From positions 1-64,000 of the forward strand of contig JANBVO010000043.1 of the NCBI GenBank assembly GCA_030052745.1: 64,000 nucleotides of DNA. The letters are read 5' to 3'. The notes under the pieces are model-generated. The model had not been told where the DNA came from. It was given only the letters and a program-made list of their open reading frames with translations, and ran no database searches. Made by a program: the position numbers and the translations under genes. This stretch comes from Pleurostoma richardsiae (Eukaryota > Ascomycota > Sordariomycetes > Calosphaeriales > Pleurostomataceae). This document shows positions 1 to 12,080 of the stretch, piece by piece. Every line of letters starts with the position of its first letter. Position 1 is the stretch's first letter.

Positions 1-956
1 GGCGGCGACGACGACCCACCGTCCACGCCCCGGAACCCGTACGGCACGAGCCCCTGGTACGCGGCCGCGACGCCGTCGCGCTGCGCGCGCGCCTCAAACC
101 GGCTGGCCGGGTCGCCCAGGACCTCGTTGTAGCGGTCCCACTGCTTGACGCGGACTCGGCCGGGCGAGCGCGCCGCCGCCGTAACAAACCAGTAGCCGGA
201 CCGGGAGATGGCGCCGGGCGGGGAGACCCAGACGAAGTGCGGCCCTGGGGGCAGGTCGCGGATGCCGAGGAACCGGCGGGAGGTGCCGGTGCTCATGGCC
301 AGGGCGTCGCACCCGACGGTCGAGTTGTCGGGCAGGTCGAGGAGGAGGAAGACGTCGCCGTTCTGCAGATAGGCGTCCGCTGCCGCGGCGGAGGAGGAGG
401 ATAGAGGCGGGGCTACCACCAGTGCGTTTGCCGGCTCGTTCTCCTCAGGGTCCAGAGGCGGCATCTCCTCCTCCTCGATGGAGTGGGTGGGGTTGGGAGA
501 CGCCATGGCCTCGTGGACCTGCAGAGAGCCGAGGGGGAATGTGCCGGTCACGGGGATAGACTTGTGGGATGTGAGCGAGAACCTGCCGGCTGAGGCCGTA
601 GAGTCGGACTTCTTCAGGCCAGAAGCGCCGGGTAGAGTAAAGGGCATGCTGGACGACTCGGAGCCGCCGTAGATTGTGTCATTATCCAAGAAATTCGTCT
701 CGCTAGTCACGAGCTGTGATGCCGGAATGGCGGTTTCACTGCCGGTGCAGTCGGTGACGTCGGCATTGGTCGGCGCGGCGAAGTTAGCGTCCGGGATCGC
801 CGCCGTGGCTTTTAGGATCGCCATGACGGGCCGGAGAGGCTTGTAGGAACTCCTGGTGAGAGTTTCTGGAACAGGGCGCGATTGCGGCAGAAGGAGGTGG
901 AACTTGGGGTGGGTAGTAGGTGAGATCCACGGAGTTGAAAAAGAAGTAGCTGCCAT
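1..956 (-). CDS. AAR2: AAR2 splicing-factor family protein (5' part, cut by window edge)
   Basis: AAR2 binds PRP8 during cytoplasmic assembly of the U5 snRNP and is later exchanged for BRR2. The minus-strand frame is open from the left edge to an ATG at 954-956, with an in-frame stop just upstream at 978-980, giving about 318 residues of an incomplete protein. From about residue 199 it matches the family's N-terminal domain: GDVFLLLDLP, then TVGCDALAMS, then FLGIRDLPPGPHFVWVS, in the order seen in human AAR2 (pattern 'GTEFGID ... FRGVKMIPPGIHFLHYSS'). The 190 or so residues before the domain are longer than usual; in-frame ATGs at 824, 506 and 464 are alternative starts and 464 or 506 would give a more typical N-terminus. 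No intron is needed in the visible part. The family call is strong, the start uncertain. Confidence 0.8.
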   Translation of the reverse strand, partial: MAATSFSTPWISPTTHPKFHLLLPQSRPVPETLTRSSYKPLRPVMAILKATAAIPDANFAAPTNADVTDCTGSETAIPASQLVTSETNFLDNDTIYGGSESSSMPFTLPGASGLKKSDSTASAGRFSLTSHKSIPVTGTFPLGSLQVHEAMASPNPTHSIEEEEMPPLDPEENEPANALVVAPPLSSSSAAAADAYLQNGDVFLLLDLPDNSTVGCDALAMSTGTSRRFLGIRDLPPGPHFVWVSPPGAISRSGYWFVTAAARSPGRVRVKQWDRYNEVLGDPASRFEARAQRDGVAAAYQGLVPYGFRGVDGGSSSP

Positions 957-3900
957 CCGAGTTGCCGCAACTCTAAGCTAGCCACAGCCACCCCGTAGGA
1001 TAGATCCAACTTTATTCCGGCCCAGAATCAAATACGCGGCCATCTCAACTTTAATACCACCTAACGTAAAAGACAGCAATTGAGCCTCTCAAACCCTTTA
1101 ACAGACAGAAGGACGGAAAGCTGTTTGACGGAGTGACGTGGGGTCAAGACAAGCTGCGTCATTTTCCTGTTTCAGCCGGGAAAGCCTCCATCGCCAAACC
1201 CGCACCAGCCGTGGCAGCACGCCTCGAAAGCAGAACGGGAAGCAATGGTGAACAGCGGCAAACGGCAGGAAAGTCGTTAATATATTATCTGTGATCAATT
1301 CCTTGTTCTGAGCCTCGTATCAAAGCAGTGATGAGCTAAACTTTTTTAGCAGGCGGCAATATAGGTGGGATTGCGGGTTGCTGAGCCTGTCATCGCAGTA
1401 TCTGACTGATGCACGACTTGACGCTTCTAGGGCCAAAAGATGGAGAGTAAACACAAGGATTGTTCATGATGGCCTTTGCTGCATAAATAGAAGGCAAAGT
1501 ACTCCGTAGACTGCGTTACCTTGCCTGCACGGTACGCTCGGGTAAGTCAAGGGGTAGCTTAACAGACAGCCCACACTAAAGTGCATCGCCTCGCAACCCA
1601 ACTTGTTAAAGTGATCCCGGGCCCTGCACTAGGTCGAGGAACCGTTCCATCCCATCCCTTCACCTCCCATCTCAGCCCTAAGGTAGCGCCAGATCCCCCT
1701 AAACTCTAGTGATGACAGCCCACACACCCTCCAGGCAAGCTTTAGCCCAGCGCCGGCCACATGCCGCCGTCACATCGGGCAGGCCGCCGGCGGGCGCGGC
1801 CACGCACCATTCCCCACCCCCGTCACACCCAGCACGGGCGGCGGCACCATCCCCGATTCGGCCGGGCCGGACGGGGTGCCACAGTCAGCCACACCCGGCG
1901 CGGGCTCCGGCAGCCTGCAGCTACCTAGCTCCGACCCACACACCATAGGCCTTTCCCCCGGCGTCGATCATCAGGAACGAACCGACTGCCACGGGGTCCC
2001 AGGCCGCGTCTCGGGTCGCCGATGCTAGCGGCCAAGCGAGCCGGCAACGGCTCGAAGAATCCGGGCCTTAATCCCTACCAGCGAAGTGCGGTGGACCCTG
2101 AAGCCGCTGATGTGTGAGGATCCCGTCTACAGCGTGGGCACTGAACGGAGTCTTATCACTCATCCTCTGACCGGAGGAGCCAAGCAGAGTGCCAGCGAGA
2201 CGCCGAGGCTTGGGGACCTTTGGCAGGTCTCACAGCACCCTACGGAAGCGTCTACTAGCGGGAATAAGTTGCTAACGGCGCCTGAGACTCGAATGCGCAC
2301 CTTGCGCGCGTTAGCTGCAGCATACTACTAGTCGCTGATGCGCGCGAGCATGCCCAGCCCCTGCGAAAATGTGACTGTGGTTGCATTAGAAAGATGGAGC
2401 AGAGCAGGCGGGAAGTCTGAGGGAGAAGCACGCAGGCAGAAGGCGAGGCCGTGCCCCTGCCGTTCCTTGCAAATAGTCTGTGTTATTGCGGGCTTTCTCG
2501 GCGTAGGAGTGCATGTGCATCTGCATCAGCCTGATAGCAACACGGATGCCGTATGCGCACACATCCCGGCCGATATGTAGAGAAAAAAGGACGAGGAGCA
2601 TCCCGGGAAGGCAGTGCGGGCGCAGGCCCAGTCTCTGCAGAGCATGGCAGCGGACTGCCAGAGCCACCGGCCGGTCGTCGTCACATCGTCGCACGACATG
2701 CCTCTTCCTAGCGTGGGCAGGCCCATTCGCAGCTGGAGACCCGAATGCAACGCGGCTCGGGGAATTGAAAAGGGTCGAGCGACACAGGTGGCATCTCGCC
2801 CGTCCCATTGGAAAGCTCATCGGGCGGCCGCAGCGCGGCGCGCCCGACCTTGGTCAAATGACGAGGCTTTGCGCGCCTGCGCCCGGCCTCCGTCGACGAG
2901 CCTCGAGGGCCCGAGCTGTGGCACAGACAGGGCTGCCGGGACATTGAAGCACTGGGTCCGCACCGTTCACGCGACCGTCTTTGATCAATCGTGATGCCGC
3001 ACGTGTCGAGGATGGCGAGGAGCCGCATGAGCCCGTCCACCTGCCCCTCTGCCTGGATGTCTGGGTCAGCAGACGCCGGATCGAGTCCATGATTCGATGC
3101 GATCTCGCACAGTGGTACGGTACCCCCCTAGGGCCGCATCAGGCAAAGCACGGAACCAAAGGACAGTCGAGGAGGTTGCACCAAGGCCGCTCACCTGCCT
3201 TAGTGACTTCACCTTACCGTAATTGCCCACGACGCCGTTGCAGATCAGGCGGCCGGGGGGTGTTGTTGGGTCTGGGAGGCCTTGGGGGGCCATGGGAGCC
3301 ATGGGAAGCTTAGGCGAGGCTAAGAGTCTCGGGGTGTGGTTACACAGACGCGGGCTAAAAGCTGCGTCTAACAGCAGCACGTAACAATGACGACCTGTGA
3401 GGTACCTCCAGGATGTACTCCGTACCTATAGGCACCAGCTCTCTCTTGCTTAGGGCCAGCAGCAGACGTGGAAACCTTAAATGACATGGAGCTAAGGTAG
3501 GCGCTGCAGATATCATCACCGAACTTATGTAGAAAGTGTCTTAACTAACAAGGCACAGATCGGTACCAAAAGGCGAGGTAGCGTAGGTACCCAAGATAAG
3601 GTTCTAAGGCAAAGCGACTTGCACATCAAAGGCCCGCCTGGATATCTGTCTGACCTAAGTAGCCCAGGGCGCTTCAACGTCTGCGCCCGCCACGGCGAGA
3701 TGTTCCAAGAAAGCGACGCCGTAACCATAAACCCGCAACCGTCACCGCAGCCTGCTGCTCGCGGCTGCTGTTTCCGCGCGCATCTCGATGCCCGTCGCCA
3801 GAAACCCACGAGACGACACGTGTCGCACCGTCCGTGCCGTGCAACCGACAATCCCATCCGGTGCCAGAGACCGGGAACCAGCTCTTCTCTCGAGGAACAG

Positions 3901-5617
3901 GCTATGCCGAGCCAAGGATAGCCGCGACGCCGTGTAACCTCACCCGCCGCTTCCTTCCTTCAAATCCCCTTTCCGTCCCTGCACTGTGCAGACGCTGCCT
4001 CCAAGTCGCTGGTGCGCCCGGACGTTCCCCAGCTCGTACCTCCAATTGCCAAGTGTACAACCGCGAGGCACGCGAGACCAGGCGTGTCGTCATCATCCCG
4101 GATACTACCTACCTACCTTAGTCCCCCCCTTTTCTCCCCTCTCGTTTAGCCGGGACGCTGAAGGATCCTGTCTAAACACGCTGCATGAGCCTAGCAAGGG
4201 GAGAACCACACACCACCCTCTCCCCAGAGTAAGACCCGGCAAGCCTAAATATGCAAGACATTTCTTGCCTCGTGCGTTAAGCGTGGATTTTGAGCCTCAC
4301 AGGAGACTAGGCACAGTCGGTTCCAGACTTTGGACGCCGGCGGCTCCGCGTGGAGTTTGAGACGACGGCACGTCATGCTCCCTCGGACGTCCGCGTGGAA
4401 GGGCGAAGAGGGAGACCGGCAGCGTAGTAATGGAGCAAGGGGGGCTGGCTACCATCTCCGGATGAGCGCGGCAAAAAGGCAGGCGGCATATCGACCACAC
4501 AAGCATTTTGCCAGCGTCTTCGGGGTCTGTCCTCGTTTCATTCACTCTAATCTAGATAGTTCAAGACGGCTATAGTTCTATGTCCGGTACAATCCGTGTA
4601 CGGTACCGGTCTTGTTGCCAGGCGAGAACAGATCTAACCCCCTGCGCAAGTGCGGTCGCATACATACAAAGCAATACGTACAACAATTCGACATTTCTCG
4701 CCGTGTTCTCTCCTGTGGTCCAGTCTCGTCACTCCTTTGCAAGTACAGAGCCCGACGAACGATTACGTCCTGGGTCTGGCCTTGCGAGACCTGACGACGA
4801 GATCAGAGGCCGAGATAAGAACTGCGGCATTCCTTTGCGCGGCTCGCATTGTTGGACTTACCGGCCCGACTCTTGCGCCGAAGGACAGAGTCGCCAGCGA
4901 GAGGAGGCCGTCATGAGCAACCAGAAGCAGCCAGCTTGTAAGACAGAACTGTGTATGCCTACGAGAAACCTCCCTAAATGCAAAGGACCACCCAGACCGG
5001 CTCAGCCAACCGACATCGCCCGCGAGCCATTGCTCAAGGAAAGATGCAGACTTCCCCCCACCCCACCAATGCCCCAAATGCAAATGCGACGTAAAACGAG
5101 GTCATCACTAACGTCATCACTACCACTTCAACCACCGACGAACTCTTGACGAAAAACAGAAGACGGGGGAGATAACCGTGCCAAATGCGTATACTCTGCG
5201 AGACCGACGAACCATGCCAGATCACGCCAAGTGTCAACAGGAAAAGGACAAGGAGCGGTGACGCCTCCCGGATATCGTGCCGCAGGGGAGCTTTTTTGGC
5301 CCACGTCTAGAAACAGGTTGCCGCAAAAGTGACGGCCACCATCGTATAAACAGTGACGAGGCCTTGGGTCCCGTAAGGGAATCCCATATATAGTACAGCC
5401 TGGTTGAGATCCGTTGGTTGCCATTCCTTTTGATATTTCTTTTTTTTGTTTTTTTTCTCATTCTTTTTCTGCTCAAGCACAAGCTGCGTCCTTTGCTGCG
5501 CCGCCGAACCCGCCAAGCTGCGGCAGGAAGAGACAGTCACAACCACTACTGGCCTGGCTGGCCACCATTGGCTGTCTCCTGCGTTAGTGACGGCACAACT
5601 TCAGAAGAACCTGTCAG
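957..5617. other. Intergenic stretch without a supportable gene
   Basis: Only short overlapping frames occur, none with a recognisable domain or a consistent splice pattern. A very GC-rich patch lies around 1740-1930. Microsequence includes one exact TACTCCGTA at 1500-1508, another at 3416-3424, and a CTACCTACCTACC run near 4108. The part next to 956 is presumably the AAR2 promoter, and the part just below 5618 the CON7 3' UTR. Confidence 0.6.
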
Positions 5618-7473
5618 TTACTGACGTTGGTTGTACATCTGCTGGCTGGGTTGTCCGTAAGGGGATGCAGGCTGATAGTTGGGGTGCACATAGTTGGCGC
5701 CGTAATCAGGCAGAGGCTGCTGCATGCCGCCAGACGGAGGCGCAGGGTACTGAGTTGTCTGATAGGTGATGGGAGGCAGCTGGACGGGACGGGAGCCAGG
5801 GTAGGAGGCCGGTGGCTGAGAGCCGTCGGGCCCCGGCTGGCCATCTGGCCCGCCGTTCTGCGCGGCGGCGGCGGCGGCTTGTCTCTGCCGCTCCTCCTCG
5901 GCCTTACGCTGAGCCTCTTCCTCCTTCTTGCGAGCCTTCCACTCTTTTCGAATCTCCTTGAACTCTGCACATTGAACTGGTTAGCTTCAATCTTGATTCG
6001 CCGCACACCAAGTCCCGGCTAGCTGGTTCACCCATGTCGAGCGACTAGCTCCCGCCGCATGGCGCCAAAAGCCCACCAACAAACAACAACCACCAACAGA
6101 AAACGAAGAAAAGCCGTGCCTATCCAGCCGGTAGGGCAGACCGGCTTTGCACCACTTGCGCAAAGGAACTACCTAGCCAAGGCGCGACGGCAATGCTAAC
6201 CACAACAGGGGACGCGTTTGCAACAATGGCATTTGTGGCGGCCGCGAAAGGGTGATTAATATGCGACATTGAAAACGCACCTTCAGGAGTTCGCTTCTGG
6301 CCGTGAGACTGCATCGTCACATGAGCGTTCAGGTGATTCAGCGTGCCATAGGCCTTTTCGCATCCATTCCAGCCGCACTTGTACATGCGCTCAATTTCCT
6401 CGTACCGTCTCCGCGGTCTCTTGTGCTGCTGTGCGCCAGGAATCGGGACAAATGAGTAGACCTGGCCCCCGATTGACGTTAGCATAAAATCCAACAGGGA
6501 GCATTTCGTTCAAAGAACAGTGATTGGGCAGGTGCAGAATCCCCCGCCTCTCGCAATAACGAGCTGGAAGTTGAGCAGCGCGAGTCGCAAAACAGTCTTC
6601 ACTCGATAGACGCTGCTGTACGCGCGCTGCGTCGGACTCCGACGCGTTCACCTGCAAATGGCGCGCCCTTGAGCAGCGACCTGAATCCTTGCTGTCCCTT
6701 TCTCTTCCCAAACAGTCGCAGCTTACCTGGTTTGGTCGGGCTTGAGGCGCCGCAGAAGTGGGCGTCTGAGGGAAGACGTGATGTCCCGGCGTCAGCGGCG
6801 CGCCGTGCTGCTGACCATAGCCTGTCCAATCCGGCCGCGGCTGCGCGTACATGCCACCGCTCGGGTGCTGGTAGCCATGCGACATGTCTTGCGGCGGCGG
6901 CGCGTACGGCGAGTACTGGCCGTGAGCATAGGTTGGGCTCGGCGCTGCTATTGACGGATCTATAGGTACATCGCTGTCAGACTTGACCTGGGTGGGATGC
7001 GGATGGTTGCGTCCATCTTGCAGAGGCATGGACGGACTTGTTGGTGTTTGCGCCATACCTCCACTGCTGCCACTGTGGTTGCTAGCTGGGTGGTATGGTC
7101 GCTGAATGTGCTCAGGGAAGGAGCTTGACCGCGCCGATGGCGGGTACACGCCGTATTCAGACGTGGGGGTGGCCGAGGTAGGGTAGTTGTTCGATCGCAC
7201 CTCCTGCTGCGTCGCGTATTGCGCAGCAGACGCGTGATCTACAGAAGAAGACGCCTCAGACTGGGTGTCGCCGAAGTTGCTTGGGTAGGGCGAAGGCAAA
7301 CCTGACTGCGAGTACTCGGGAGCAGTGCGTTCCATAGAGTTACCGGGAGGTGACAGAAGCTTGGTTGCTGTCGCTTCCGGGCTGAGGCTTCCGAGCTGGT
7401 GAGAGCCGGGACGAGGTAGCAATGGCTCAGGTTCAACGAAGGCGTGTTGATGCTGCGTTGGGGCCACAAACAT
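5618..7473 (-). CDS. CON7: C2H2 zinc-finger transcription factor, CON7 type
   Basis: Nuclear transcription factor; in Magnaporthe oryzae Con7p is needed for normal conidia and appressorium formation. Exons on the minus strand: 7473-6727, 6461-6281, 5964-5618 (424 aa); introns 265 and 316 bp. The first 249 residues are low-complexity, rich in P, S, Q and Y. Exon 2 opens with the conserved block VYSFVPIPGAQQHKRPRRRY, then a single C2H2 finger with ligands C278, C283, H296 and H302. A charged helix (EFKEIRKEWKARKKEEE) follows, then an alanine run and a proline/glutamine-rich tail ending in QMYNQRQ. Both introns flank the finger exon. The start is the first ATG of the long exon; an additional 5' non-coding exon is possible because a TGTAG acceptor-like site lies one base before the ATG. 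Upstream is about 13 kb without genes, fitting a gene with a large regulatory region. Confidence 0.88.
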
Positions 7474-10400
7474 GCTACAGCTCAGCGGAACGTCTGATGG
7501 ATCGTGCGGCCGACGAACTTAGATTTCAGCCAGCGTCGAGTTCAGCGCAGGTTGGTTTGCGACCGGTGCGTCTCTGCAGGTACGGGGAGGGATAGTCGGG
7601 GAGATAGAGTTGCACCCGGCAAAGTAAGGACTTGCGGCGGCTGCGTTGGTGTATATGATGGCGGCAGGAGATAGCGCAGGACCGGGTTGGTTGTCCAAGG
7701 GCTTCGGGTCGAGTTAAATGGGTAGATCGGCCCAGCAAGCACAAGCCACTTCCGCCAGTGTGAGGGACCGATGCACAGTGGCAAGGATCAACCGATTCGC
7801 TGCTGAGATCACGGAAAGCCTAAGCTGGGCGGGCTCAGTGCGAGGAGTGGTCGATATTGGTGGGGATAGCTGGAGCAGAGGACACTAAAATAGTGCAGGC
7901 TCGAGTGCTCGAATAAGGGAGGGCTGGGCCTGGACGGATTCTCTGCGCGCTCGTGCTCTCACTCTTGGTCGCTGGCCGAATCCGACGGCTAGTGCACTGC
8001 TCGGGGCTACTATGGTTCCTCTGTAGCGGAGCCGCGGTGATGTAAGTCAGTCCTTTCCGGGACTAAACTGACTCTCGATGGTTTGGCGCACTTCTCTAGA
8101 CCCGAATTGACTCGCAGTGGGTACCGTCGCAAAAGGTTTCTTGACGAAGAAATCTTTTGGTCTAGTGCGATGTGGGAGACAGGTGATTTTATATGGGCAC
8201 CAGGGGGGATCGAAAGGAAAATCGATGGGGGTAAAATTGTGCCAGGGCGCGCGCGCCGAATATGTGCGAAGAGGGGCTGATTTGATGTGCTGGGGTGGAG
8301 AAGGTAAATGTGGAAGGCTGAGCAATCCCAGTCCACATAAGAGGAGGGAAGGCAGCAAGTCGCCTCTCTCACTTTCTCGGGATGAGGGCGGCGAGGCAGA
8401 GCGGCAAGGGAAAAAAATCTGACTTTGACGTCCACGGCCGGGCAAAAGCTTCTATGACACGTCCTTCGCCGAAGCCACTCCGCCCGTCTTGTCTCCTCGG
8501 CTTCGCCTGGTTCTGGGTTTCCGTTATGGGTTGTGGTTGTGTCAAAAGTACCGTATCAGATGGCCCAGTGCCCGGGGATGGATCTAGTGATCTCTTGCAG
8601 ACAGCTGGGCTACTCAGTCCAGCGTATTTCCGGCTTGGTTCGAAAGCCCCCGGATTTGCTTGCCAAGAAGGAAATTGCTGGCCGCTTGGGGTCCGCCGGT
8701 GCCGGATGGTTCTCTGACTCGTGGCTCCAAGGGAAATGACGACAGGAGGAATTGCAGGAGGGTAGGATATGTACTCCGTACGGGGTCGGTGGGAGGACGG
8801 GTTAGGGCGCCTCTGTGACAGGTGGCGTGTGCTCTCAGGAGAGATAGGTCCTGCAAAATTGCTGATTCCTTGATGTGGACAAGCCCAGGTGAAAGGGGGG
8901 CTGTTGGGATCACAGAACCTGGTCCCTGCGAGCTCTGTCGAGACCGTGAGAGACCCTGGTCCCTGTCGATTACTCTTTAAGCGAAAAAAGTACGCGCTCC
9001 CCTGGTCGTGTGGTAGGATGTGGCGGCGAAAATGGCGCCGGGATATTGCCAGGGCGTGGCAAGCCGACAACTGAGTAGCGTAATATCAGAATCGATACGG
9101 GCGCGAATGCGGTAGGTACCCCTCCTCTCGATATCGCGTCGAAGAAAGTATGTTGCTCTCGGTTGACGAGCAGATTTGGGATGCTGTGCCGTTGGTGCTG
9201 CTGGTCCAAACTCTTTTGTTCCCTCGTGGCGCTCAGGATGGGTGGGAATGCAGTGCGCGACGTGCAGTCCCCAAAGTCCTTCGGGGCGGTACCGAGATAC
9301 AAAGTGCGTTGTACCTCGGAGCAGAGGACAGACCTGAGGTACTCTGGCAGAGGGCGCTGGGAATGTCTGGTACCTTGGCTAGGTCGACGGCAGAAGTCGA
9401 CGAAAGTGGTCAAGTGCGAACCGAATAAAAAGATAAACCGGCTGCAGGATACCAGGAAGGGCGTAGTCTTGTGCGGGTGAGGGCGCCCAAGCCGAGTGAC
9501 TGGCGCGACAGAAGTGGTGCCCGAGGCCAAGTACCAAGGTACCCCGGCGGTGGAATGGCAGTACGCACTGTGTGGGCACCGCAGGAAGATCTGCGCTATT
9601 TTCTGCACTAAACCCAATCAAATTAATGGGTGATGTGTGGGGCTTCTGAGAATGTGGCTGGGTCCACTTGGGTGACCCGGACCGTGACCGTGACCTGGAG
9701 GCACAGATGCACAGCTTCACACAACACAAGGGGGGTTGCTAGTATGGCGAATTAAATCGACGGGGCGCCAGATGTCCAGGTCGGGGGGTGGGCTTGTCTG
9801 TGGATGGATCGCTCGATAGCTGTATTGGGCGCATGCGATTCGACGACTGTCCAACTTTCCTCTTTCTCAACTCGGCTCGACACCCTAAAGGTGGGAGGGC
9901 AGAAGGAGGAAGGGTGGAGAGGGTTCAGCGGAGTTAGTAGGAGCTTTGCCGACTTTTCCACCTCTGGCCAGTCAGATGAGATGCGCGTCTGGGGGGGCCC
10001 AGCAGTATGGTTGTCGCGAAAAGCTCAGTCCTCGTGAACTCTCTTGTCTTGACGAGCCCCTGCGATCCGCAACACACGTATCCAGCGTGCCCACACGACA
10101 GTGCCCTGTTGCGTGCCAGTCAAAATCCGTCCTCTGTCCGAGGGTCGGTGCACTCCGGCTCGTCTTCTCGGCAACTTGAAGCTCTCGTTCCCCAGAGCCT
10201 AGCGCCACGCCGGAAAAGGTAGTTTCGAGATGGGGCTACTGCGTGGCCAGGACTGCCTGACTCGAGCGCAACACAGGAGAGGACGGAGTCGGACACCGAG
10301 GAATGAACCGGGATGAGAGAGGTGTCTGCACTCTGCCAATTGTCTGGCTCTCCGAACAGCGATTATGTCACGCTCCAGTTTCACGATCAGGCGTTCACGT

Positions 10401-12056
10401 TGCTCCTCCGACCCTGCGTGGGTACGTATAGCGAGCACTCTAGCCGGGGCTTCTTGTAAAGGACGCAGGTCTGGATTTCTAGGATGAGATGAGGAGTTGA
10501 CGGCCAAGATATTCTCCGGATGTAGCACGCGGTGCGAACAAGTAGCGCTGTTCTGGGCACCCTTGGCCCCCGGGACGTTGCTGATGTGACGCGTGCGACC
10601 TAGGCTACTGTGAGATTCTGGGGATGCTGGCGCGTGCTCGTGCGCAGAGAATCAAGGTTTGACGCCGTCGCCGACTTAGAACCCTCGGTTGAAGAGAAGT
10701 TTGCTGGCAAGGAATGGACGGGATGGTAGGGATCAAACGGTGATCTAGGCGACGCTGCGTCAGGGGTTAGCAGACCACTCAACTAAACGCGTTTGGGCTT
10801 CGCGTCCATGGCTAGAGCAAGATAGACTAGGCCTCCTCGTGGGAAACCAGAACCAAATCGGATCCACAAGGATCACGAACGCGCTGTCCTGACATCTAGT
10901 TTTCGGCAAACGTATGGCCCTGGGTAAAGCACCACAAGCAACACAAGCAACTCCATCGCACCGTGTCTTGCAATCCCATCATACATTACAGAATCAGGAA
11001 TTGTATCGCGGTATCCAACTACCCCTTCAAAGGAACTCATGGCCCTGACGGACGAGCATCCACTGCATCGCAACATGAACACAAGACTCACCAAGCTTTG
11101 ATGTGCCAGGATACGAAGGCTGTGTGGGTAGGCTCCGTCCGTCTGGCCCCGTCCGCTTAGGTATCCGATTGATTATACGTCGGGCGCGGCTGGTGACGTT
11201 GGTCGGGTATGCGGTAGAGCTGGTCTGGCGCGTTTCGATCCGTTGTCCCCCTAAACTCCAATTCTGGTAGTGTAAGGGACGCCGAGGTGATCGGGCAGCG
11301 CTTGAATTTCCTACCGGTCGGGACGGTGCAATTGCAGCGCGTGTTGGGATGGTGGAACTAGACTAGAAATTTCCTAGCGGTGCCCTTCCCGCCCCGGGAG
11401 GGTTTTTAAGCTGTCGTGCCCCCAGGGCAAGGTACGTTAGCTAACACGCCGCCGGGTCGGATTAACTCCAGCGGTAACCTCTGGAGTACCTGCCATGAAC
11501 TACTGGGCCGGAATTGCGCCCTCACTACACTGCTTTTCTCTCTTTCGGTGCGTGTTCACAGCGGCCGGCTGGCATTGCTGACAATTGATTCACCTATAAT
11601 GGCTCTGTCGTACATGCACGCGTACAGTTCAGCGGCCAACGGCGCTGTTAACGGTCGCCGACCCCCCAGCAGGAGTTCTTGCAATGACACGTCAAGCTAG
11701 AGGCGCCAAAACCCCATCTGATCTGTCAAAAGAAGTTTTAGGGCCGCCAGATCTTTGGTGACCCGAGTCTTTGGAATCGACTAAAAAAGCGTAAAATGCG
11801 TTCAGTGCTGTCTGTGGAGGGGCACAGTGTAATGTACCATTAATTGGCTAGTGTCTATTATTTAGGTAGATAACTTGAGGCTGCCCTTGGCCCTGCGTTG
11901 GTTCAACAACATCAAAGCGTATCTTGACGACATCGCACCGTCACGGTAGGGAGCCTTGACAAACCGGTGACGGTCCTTGCCTAAGCGAAGGACACCCTCG
12001 GTAGAATGCTGCGCACGCAGACGGGGGGTTTACAGCCAGTTGATGGCACTCCGTTG

Positions 12057-12080
12057 CCCCCCCCCCCCCCCCCCCCCCCC
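12057..12080. repeat. Homopolymer tract, C24
   Basis: An uninterrupted run of 24 cytosines on the plus strand, the longest homopolymer noticed in the window. Its length is likely to vary between strains and may be misread by sequencing. Confidence 0.95.

Noticed and set aside
8625-8660. tRNA B-box-like GGTTCGA
   Set aside because: Remaining B-box bases do not match and no A box or cloverleaf arms fit; other GGTTCGA/TCGAACC words in the window failed too.
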